Positions 58,883-64,000 of a stretch of DNA of 64,000 bases are shown in pieces. Both the position numbers and the translations under genes were made by a program. The DNA is from Halorubrum rubrum (GTDB lineage Archaea > Halobacteriota > Halobacteria > Halobacteriales > Haloferacaceae), in the NCBI RefSeq assembly GCF_024494685.1, contig NZ_JANHDM010000002.1:1-64000 (forward strand), read 5' to 3'. The notes beneath the pieces were generated by a model that saw nothing but the letters and a program-made list of their open reading frames with translations, searched no databases and was not told the origin of the DNA. The stretch's first letter is position 1, and each line of letters starts with the position of its first letter.

Positions 58883-60096
58883 GGCTCGTCACCTCGGCTC
58901 TCGCGGTTCTCGCCGTCGTCCCGCAGATCCCCCCGATCCCCGCGTCCCCCACGGTCCACGCCGATCCGGCGCGCGTCGAGCGCGTCGTTGATCCCGTCGC
59001 CGATCACGTTCATCGCCAGCACGAAGACGAAGATCGCCGCGCCGGGGTACACCGTCGCCCACCACGGGATCTCCCCGCCGGGCCCCTGGATCAGCGTCTC
59101 GCGGGTCGCGTCGAGCATCGTCCCCCACTCGGCGGTGCTCGGGTCCATCCCGAGTCCGAGGAAGCCGAGCGCGGCGACGCCGATCACGACGTTGCCGACG
59201 TTGAGCGACGCCAACACGACGAGCGGCGACAGCGCGTTCGGCGCGACGTGTCTGCGGATGACGCCGCGGTCGCGCGCGCCGATCGCCCTCGCCGCCAGCA
59301 CGTAGTCGCGTTCCGCGATCGACAACACCTCCCCGCGAACGAGCCGGGCGTACCCGGCCCACCCGAAGAGGCTGAACGCGCACACTAGCTGCCAGTAGCC
59401 GCCACCGAGCGTGGCGACGACGACGAGCGCCAACACGAGGCCGGGGAACGCGAAGACCACGTCGACGATCCGCATCATGACCTCGTCGACCGTCCCGCCG
59501 TAGTACCCCGAGACCGCCCCGTAGACCAGCCCGAACGCCGCCGTCAGCCCGACGACCACGAACCCGATCGAGATGCTGTAGCGCCCGCCGACGAGGACCC
59601 GAGAGAACAGGTCGCGTCCCGCGCCGTCGACGCCCATCGGGAACCGCGCGGACGGCGGGTCGTACGGGCTCACGCTCGGGTCCACGGAGAGGTAGAGGAT
59701 CGTCGTCGGGTCGTAGGGCGCGAGCGCGAACGGCTGGACGACCACGCCGAAGACCTCGACGGGCCGCGCGAGAAGCGAGACGAGCGCCATCGCGACGACG
59801 ACCGAGAGGGCGACCATCGCCGAGCGGTCCCGTCGGAACCGTCGGAGCCCGCGTCGCCACCGGCCGGCCGCCGCGCCGTTCGTCGCCCTCTCGGCGCTTT
59901 CCCCGTCGTCGCCCTCGCCGGTCGCTCCCCGACCCTCGCCGGTCGCGCCGTCCGTCTCGCTCCACTCGGAGAGCGGATCGCGGTCGCGGACGCGGTCCGC
60001 GTCGAACCCGACGACCCGGATCCGTCCCCGCTCGGCGGTTCGACCGCGCGCTCGACTCCCGTCCGAGCCGGTCCCGCGCTCCCCGTTCTCAGTCAT
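58879..60096 (-). CDS. dppC: ABC transporter permease, DppC type, with a long polar N-terminus
   Basis: A 405-residue membrane subunit. The first about 90 residues are charged and Gly/Asp/Arg-rich and contain no membrane helix, making it about 80 residues longer than the DppC in the first operon (326). After RRFRRDRSAMVALSVVVAMA the normal core begins: PMGVDGAGRDLFSRVLVGGR, six hydrophobic segments, the coupling loop YVLAARAIGARDRGVIRRHV near residue 275, and the family end segment PSTAEWGTMLDATRE. The N-terminal extension is likely cytoplasmic and may contact the ATPases. Its start overlaps the DppB-type gene stop by eight bases. Confidence 0.9.
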   Translation of the reverse strand: MTENGERGTGSDGSRARGRTAERGRIRVVGFDADRVRDRDPLSEWSETDGATGEGRGATGEGDDGESAERATNGAAAGRWRRGLRRFRRDRSAMVALSVVVAMALVSLLARPVEVFGVVVQPFALAPYDPTTILYLSVDPSVSPYDPPSARFPMGVDGAGRDLFSRVLVGGRYSISIGFVVVGLTAAFGLVYGAVSGYYGGTVDEVMMRIVDVVFAFPGLVLALVVVATLGGGYWQLVCAFSLFGWAGYARLVRGEVLSIAERDYVLAARAIGARDRGVIRRHVAPNALSPLVVLASLNVGNVVIGVAALGFLGLGMDPSTAEWGTMLDATRETLIQGPGGEIPWWATVYPGAAIFVFVLAMNVIGDGINDALDARRIGVDRGGRGDRGDLRDDGENRESRGDEP

Positions 60097-61045
60097 ACCT
60101 GATCCTCGGGTCGAGCACTGCGTACAGGACGTCCGCGAGGAAGTTCGCGAGGACGACGGCGACGGCGGTCACGACCGTGATCGCCATCACGACGTTGACC
60201 TCCCGTCGGTTGATCGCCCGGACGAGCTCCGAGCCGAGTCCGGGCCAGTTGAACACGCTCTCGACGACGACCGAGCCGGCGACGATGCCGGCCGTCAGCG
60301 TGGCCGCGAGCGTGACCACTGAGACGAGCGAGTTCCGCAGAACGTGTTTGAACACGACCGTGCGCTCGGGCAACCCCCTCGCGCGCGCGGCGGTGACGTA
60401 CTCCGCGTTCAGCTCCTCGACCATCGACGTCCGCATCACGCGCATGAGGCTCGCGGCCGCCGCGGTCCCGATCGTCACCCCCGGTAACAGGAGATACCGG
60501 AGCGTCTCCGGGTGATACAGCGGCAGCCGCGAGGGGGGCAACACCGGGAACAGTCCGAGGTACAGAGAGAAGACGAGGATCAACAGCAGGCCGAGCCAGA
60601 AGTTCGGGAGCGAGACTCCCGACAGCGCCAGCACGCGGCTCGCGACGTCGCCGAGCTTCCCCTTGTTCACCGCCGCGTAGATCCCCGTCGGGATCGCGAT
60701 CGCGACCGCGAAGACCCAGCCGAAGAGCCCCAAGGCGATCGTCTCTGGAAGCCGTCGCCACACGAGGCCCGAGACCGCCCGTCCCGTCCGGATCTCTCGA
60801 CCGAAGTCGCCGACGAGCACGTTCGAGAGCCACTCGAGGTACCGTCTCCACACCGGTCCCGAGACGCCCCACCGCTCGCGGAGTCGCGCCTCCTCGGCGG
60901 CGCTCACGTCCGGGTTCAACGCGACCACCTGCGAGACCGGATCGCCGGGCGTCAGGTGGAACAGCCCGAAGGTGACCACCGACACGCCGAACAGGACCGG
61001 GATCACGGCGAGCGCACGCCGGAGGACGAACCGTCTGAGACTCAT
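60089..61045 (-). CDS. dppB: ABC transporter permease, DppB type
   Basis: A 318-residue membrane protein with about six hydrophobic segments. It opens with SLRRFVLRRALAVIPVLFGV and TFGLFHLTPGDP, the DppB signature, followed by AEEARLRERWGVSGPVWRRY. The cytoplasmic coupling loop is YVTAARARGLPERTVVFKHV near residue 215, and the end reads FLADVLYAVLDPRIRYD. The ATG at 61045 is 20 bases after the binding-protein stop; the frame is open 24 codons upstream inside the binding-protein gene, but the ATG gives the family start. It is second in the minus-strand operon. Confidence 0.91.
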   Translation of the reverse strand: MSLRRFVLRRALAVIPVLFGVSVVTFGLFHLTPGDPVSQVVALNPDVSAAEEARLRERWGVSGPVWRRYLEWLSNVLVGDFGREIRTGRAVSGLVWRRLPETIALGLFGWVFAVAIAIPTGIYAAVNKGKLGDVASRVLALSGVSLPNFWLGLLLILVFSLYLGLFPVLPPSRLPLYHPETLRYLLLPGVTIGTAAAASLMRVMRTSMVEELNAEYVTAARARGLPERTVVFKHVLRNSLVSVVTLAATLTAGIVAGSVVVESVFNWPGLGSELVRAINRREVNVVMAITVVTAVAVVLANFLADVLYAVLDPRIRYD

Positions 61046-61064
61046 CGTCGAGCGGACTCCGCGG

Positions 61065-63050
61065 TCACGGCGACTCGCCGTACTCGGCGGCCATCTCCTC
61101 GAGCAACTCCTCCGCACGCTCGACGTCGTACTCGTTCAGCGGCTTGACCGTCGCCTCGAGCGCGTCGTAGTCGGCCGTCCCCGCCCCCCGCGCGATCCGC
61201 GGGATGGGCGTCCAGGCGGGTTCCGCCCAGCCGTTCAACACGTTGTCGACGATCCGCTGACGGGGAACGAGGTGGTTGACCGCCTCCCGAAGCCGCGGAT
61301 CGTCCCACGGCTCGACGTTCACCGGATACTGGAGGTAGTCGTATCCGCCGGCCTCGACGGCGTGGACGACGAAGTCGTCGGCGTCGTCGAAGTCCTCGAG
61401 CGTCCCGCTCGCGACGTCGTAGGTGAGGTCGACCTCGCCGTTCCGGAGCGCGCCCGCCCGCGTCGCGTCGTCGGGAACGACCTCCACCTCGACGGCGTCG
61501 ATCGCGGGGCCGTCCGGGAACGCGTCGGGGCCGTCGAACCACGCGAACGCCTCCGCGACCCCGCGGGATTCGACCCAGTAGTCGTCGAACCTCGAGACCT
61601 CGAGGTACTCCTCGTCGACGAACTCGCCGAACTCGTACGGGCCGGTTCCGATCGGCGTGACCCCCTCGCGCGGGTCGATCCCGCCCTTCTCGACGTCGGC
61701 GATCTGGTCCGCGCTGAGGACGTATATCCCCGGCAGTTCGCGCTCCGCCTCCGCGTCGGGGACCTGCGCGTACACGTCGACGACGTGGTCGTCGACCGCG
61801 ACGGCGGCGAGCACGGAGTCGAACGTCTGGGGGGCGGTCGCCGAGTTCTCGTAGTACTCGTAGCTCGCGACGACGTCCTCGGCGGTCAGCTCGCTCCCGT
61901 CGTGGAACTCGACTCCCTCGTGGAGCTCGTAGCGGAACCACATCCCGTACGTCCCGTCCGCGGCCGCCTCGCGAGCGTCCTCGGGCAGCAGGACGCGGAC
62001 CTCGTCGTCGGCCGCGGGGTCGTCCTCGGGGTGTCTGGCGATCACCTGCTCGTCGGCGTCGACCGCGCCCTCCGCCGTGGTCCCCACGACGCGCATGTAC
62101 TCCTCGTAGGCCGTGCGGTCGACGTCCCGAACGTCGCGAAGCTCGTAGCGCTCGGCGAGCCACGGATGGACGTTTCCCTCGGCGTCGTTGACGACGAGCC
62201 CCTCGAAGAGGAGGTTCTGAACCATCGTCGACGTCGTGTCGCTGCTGTGGGGGGGATCGAACGAGCCGGGATTCGTCGAGATCGCACCCGTCAGCGTTCC
62301 GCCCGTCACGAGGTCCGCGAGGTCCGCGTCTCCCGCCCGCCGCTCCCGGTCGATCCAGGCGACCTGCTCGTCCTGTGGCGCGTACAGGGCGTAACCGAAC
62401 AGCCCCTCCTGGAACGGCCACGTCGCGAACCCGTGGACGGCCGCGTCGGTCACGGCGGTCGCCACGCTGAAGTGGGTGAAGGAGGTGTATCGCTCCTCGG
62501 CGAGCGTCCGCCAGATCTCGTCGTACGTCTCCGCGCGGAGGTCCGCGTCCTCGGCGACCTCGATCCCGTACCGGGCGGAGTCGAGCAGCTCGTCCAGCTC
62601 CGGATCGGAGATGCCCGTCAGGTTACAGCACGCGCCGACGTTCGCCGAGTTGTGGATCACGTTACAGAAGCTGTGGGGGTTGAACGTGCCGGAGAGGCCG
62701 ATGGCGGGGAGGTAGCCGTTCTCCCGATACGTCGGGTTGATGACTCGGTCGAGGTACGCGTTCCACTCGTAGGTCTCCACCTCCGTCTCGAAGTAGCCGG
62801 TCTGTTGGAGCGACTCCGCGATGAGTTCGACCATCCGAATTCGTTCGTCCTTCCCGCCGGTCTCGAGACGAACCGAGAGGGGAAACAGCCCGTCGTCGTC
62901 CGAATCGGAGCCCGCGGACCCCGAGGGCTCGGTGGCCCCCTGACCACCGCATCCGGCGAACCCGGCGGTCCCCGCGGCCCCGATCGTCGCGAGGAGGTTC
63001 CGCCGGTCGAGCCGCCGACCCCCGTCGGCAGCTTCGTGTCGATTTGCCAT
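61065..63050 (-). CDS. Peptide/nickel-type solute-binding lipoprotein with permuted domain order
   Basis: A 661-residue extracytoplasmic binding protein, first gene of the minus-strand operon. Its N-terminus has a twin-arginine-like signal (LDRRNLLATIGAAGTAG) and lipobox FAGC with probable lipidated Cys near residue 34, then an acidic linker. As in the first operon, the order is inverted relative to typical family-5 proteins: SDPELDELLDSARYG-type sequence (about residue 145), normally near the C-terminus, precedes GTLTGAISTNPGSFDPP (about residue 240), the usual mature start, and VEFHDGSELTAEDVVASYEY (about residue 380). The protein ends at DVERAEELLEEM. Two Cys-Cys pairs occur around residue 138. 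Substrate is unknown; peptides are the family default. Confidence 0.88.
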   Translation of the reverse strand: MANRHEAADGGRRLDRRNLLATIGAAGTAGFAGCGGQGATEPSGSAGSDSDDDGLFPLSVRLETGGKDERIRMVELIAESLQQTGYFETEVETYEWNAYLDRVINPTYRENGYLPAIGLSGTFNPHSFCNVIHNSANVGACCNLTGISDPELDELLDSARYGIEVAEDADLRAETYDEIWRTLAEERYTSFTHFSVATAVTDAAVHGFATWPFQEGLFGYALYAPQDEQVAWIDRERRAGDADLADLVTGGTLTGAISTNPGSFDPPHSSDTTSTMVQNLLFEGLVVNDAEGNVHPWLAERYELRDVRDVDRTAYEEYMRVVGTTAEGAVDADEQVIARHPEDDPAADDEVRVLLPEDAREAAADGTYGMWFRYELHEGVEFHDGSELTAEDVVASYEYYENSATAPQTFDSVLAAVAVDDHVVDVYAQVPDAEAERELPGIYVLSADQIADVEKGGIDPREGVTPIGTGPYEFGEFVDEEYLEVSRFDDYWVESRGVAEAFAWFDGPDAFPDGPAIDAVEVEVVPDDATRAGALRNGEVDLTYDVASGTLEDFDDADDFVVHAVEAGGYDYLQYPVNVEPWDDPRLREAVNHLVPRQRIVDNVLNGWAEPAWTPIPRIARGAGTADYDALEATVKPLNEYDVERAEELLEEMAAEYGESP

Positions 63051-63073
63051 GCCGTGAAAAATTCTCTCACCGG

Positions 63074-63082
63074 TATAATATG
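63074..63082 (-). promoter_or_regulatory. TATA box of the second peptide-transport operon
   Basis: On the minus strand catattata (63074-63082) is centred about 28 bases upstream of the ATG at 63050. It is one of the most A/T-rich promoter elements in the window. Confidence 0.6.
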
Positions 63083-63166
63083 TTACGGAGAGTCACCCGG
63101 TCGCAGTCCGGTCGATCCGACGATGCCCGAGGAACCGACAAGTCCGCGCCGCGAACCCGCTTCCCC

Positions 63167-63958
63167 TCAGACGTGATCGGCGATGTAGCGGTCGATCCGG
63201 GACACGAGGTCGGGTTGAAAAGTCCAGAACCCGTCCCAGACGTTGGGCTCGTCCTCGAGCGCGACGAGCGCGGCGTGATCGCCGTTTCCGCCGTCCGTCC
63301 CGGCGTCGGCTCCGCCCGGCGGGGTGAAGACCACGAACCACGACCGATGGTAGGGGTACGACGAGCCCGTGTGGATCGTCACCGGAAGCGTCTCAGAGAG
63401 GTCGGCGTCGTCCACGCCGTAGACGTGGACGTCGACGCCGATCCGCCCGATCGACTCGTACACCTCGTAGGTGCCGCGCTCGTCCCTGAGCCTCGAGAGC
63501 CGCTGGAACGACGAGCGGAGCGTTCCCTCGCCCGTCTCGTTCGCGATCCGCTCTATCACCCGCGAGATGACGATCAAGAGCAGCTTCTCCTTGTTGGACT
63601 GGGGGTATCCCCGTACCCTGAACGGCACCTCGTCGAGCCCGCGGAGCACGTCGGGGAGTTCGACCTCCTCGAGGTCTATCGCGCCACTCTTGTACAGATC
63701 CGAGTTGATCAGAAGCACCGACTCCAGCAGCTCGTCGAGCGTCGACTGCGCGAGCACCTCGCCGCCCTCGATCAGCGCGACCACGTCTGCGTCGCCGTCG
63801 GGAACCTCGACGTCGCGTATCGACACGGGCTGTCCCTCGAGCAGCGAGTCGAGCAGCCCACGGACCGGGTCCGGTGACGATCGGTTGAGCACGACGAGGG
63901 ACCGATCGGGGGCCTCGATCTCCTCGAAGAACGCGCGTAACGACTCCGGTCTCGTCAT
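63167..63958 (-). CDS. DICT-domain-type sensory protein
   Basis: A 263-residue soluble protein. The opening DRSLVVLNRSSPDPVRGLLD and LLEGQPVSIRDVEVP, with DADVVALIEGGEVLAQSTLDELL after it, resembles DICT domains, which in haloarchaea occur as stand-alone sensor-like proteins and in light- or redox-linked two-component systems. Later segments (KEKLLLIVISRVIERIANETG, RGTYEVYESIGRIGVDVHVYG and SSYPYHRSWFVVFTPPGGA) continue an alternating helix/strand fold. No kinase or DNA-binding motif is visible. It is upstream of the peptide-transport operon on the same strand but separated by 116 bases that hold the operon's own promoter. Function unproven. Confidence 0.65.
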   Translation of the reverse strand: MTRPESLRAFFEEIEAPDRSLVVLNRSSPDPVRGLLDSLLEGQPVSIRDVEVPDGDADVVALIEGGEVLAQSTLDELLESVLLINSDLYKSGAIDLEEVELPDVLRGLDEVPFRVRGYPQSNKEKLLLIVISRVIERIANETGEGTLRSSFQRLSRLRDERGTYEVYESIGRIGVDVHVYGVDDADLSETLPVTIHTGSSYPYHRSWFVVFTPPGGADAGTDGGNGDHAALVALEDEPNVWDGFWTFQPDLVSRIDRYIADHV

Positions 63959-64000
63959 GACACTCTCCGGTGAGTGTTCGGGCGAGCCTCACTAATAGTG

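Overview
This window looks like haloarchaeal chromosome. The DNA is strongly GC-rich, the proteins are acidic, many genes start at or within a few bases of the predicted transcription start with a TATA-like element about 27 bases upstream, secreted proteins carry twin-arginine lipoprotein signals, and the gene set includes CheF, an F420 reductase, GGPP synthase and haloarchaeal-type chemotaxis and peptide-transport genes. A Halorubrum-like member of the Haloferacales is my best guess, but that is inference from style and not from any search.

Layout. Bases 1-1270 are an A/T-richer stretch with the tail of a probable integrase and one membrane-anchored hypothetical gene, probably the edge of an integrated element. 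Bases 1343-8334 hold a flavin split-barrel protein, an MFS transporter, kynureninase and a large Lhr-type helicase. Bases 8606-14518 are a complete Dpp/Opp-type ABC transporter on the plus strand, and 56401-63050 hold a second one on the minus strand. Between them lie a purine permease with a helix-turn-helix/phosphoribosyltransferase protein (16787-19035); isoprenoid and F420 genes (19135-20944); a minus-strand operon (21427-24941) whose four genes match the non-carboxylating pentose bisphosphate pathway of halophilic archaea; a chemotaxis block cheB-cheA-cheR-HEAT-cheF with divergent cheW and two RecA/KaiC-like ATPase genes (25724-34383); glmM, sufU and sufS; hemC-cobA-hemD (39844-42612); a multi-domain sensor kinase (45929-48697); and a mixed group including a PIN-like/small-protein pair, a CDP-alcohol phosphatidyltransferase, an FAD oxidoreductase and a pterin-synthase homologue.

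The two observations I consider most noteworthy are these. (1) A family of six intergenic structured elements (near 5.0, 20.1, 36.5, 39.5, 53.7 and 54.8 kb) shares hairpins whose arms differ between copies but stay complementary, which is compensatory covariation visible by eye; the elements also carry a 51-57 base repeating tail. (2) Both peptide-type solute-binding proteins have the canonical domain order swapped, with the usual C-terminal segment placed first, as in a circular permutation.

Most ORFs longer than 60 codons here are antisense or out-of-frame shadows caused by high GC content and were left out. No rRNA, tRNA, CRISPR array or complete insertion sequence was recognised.
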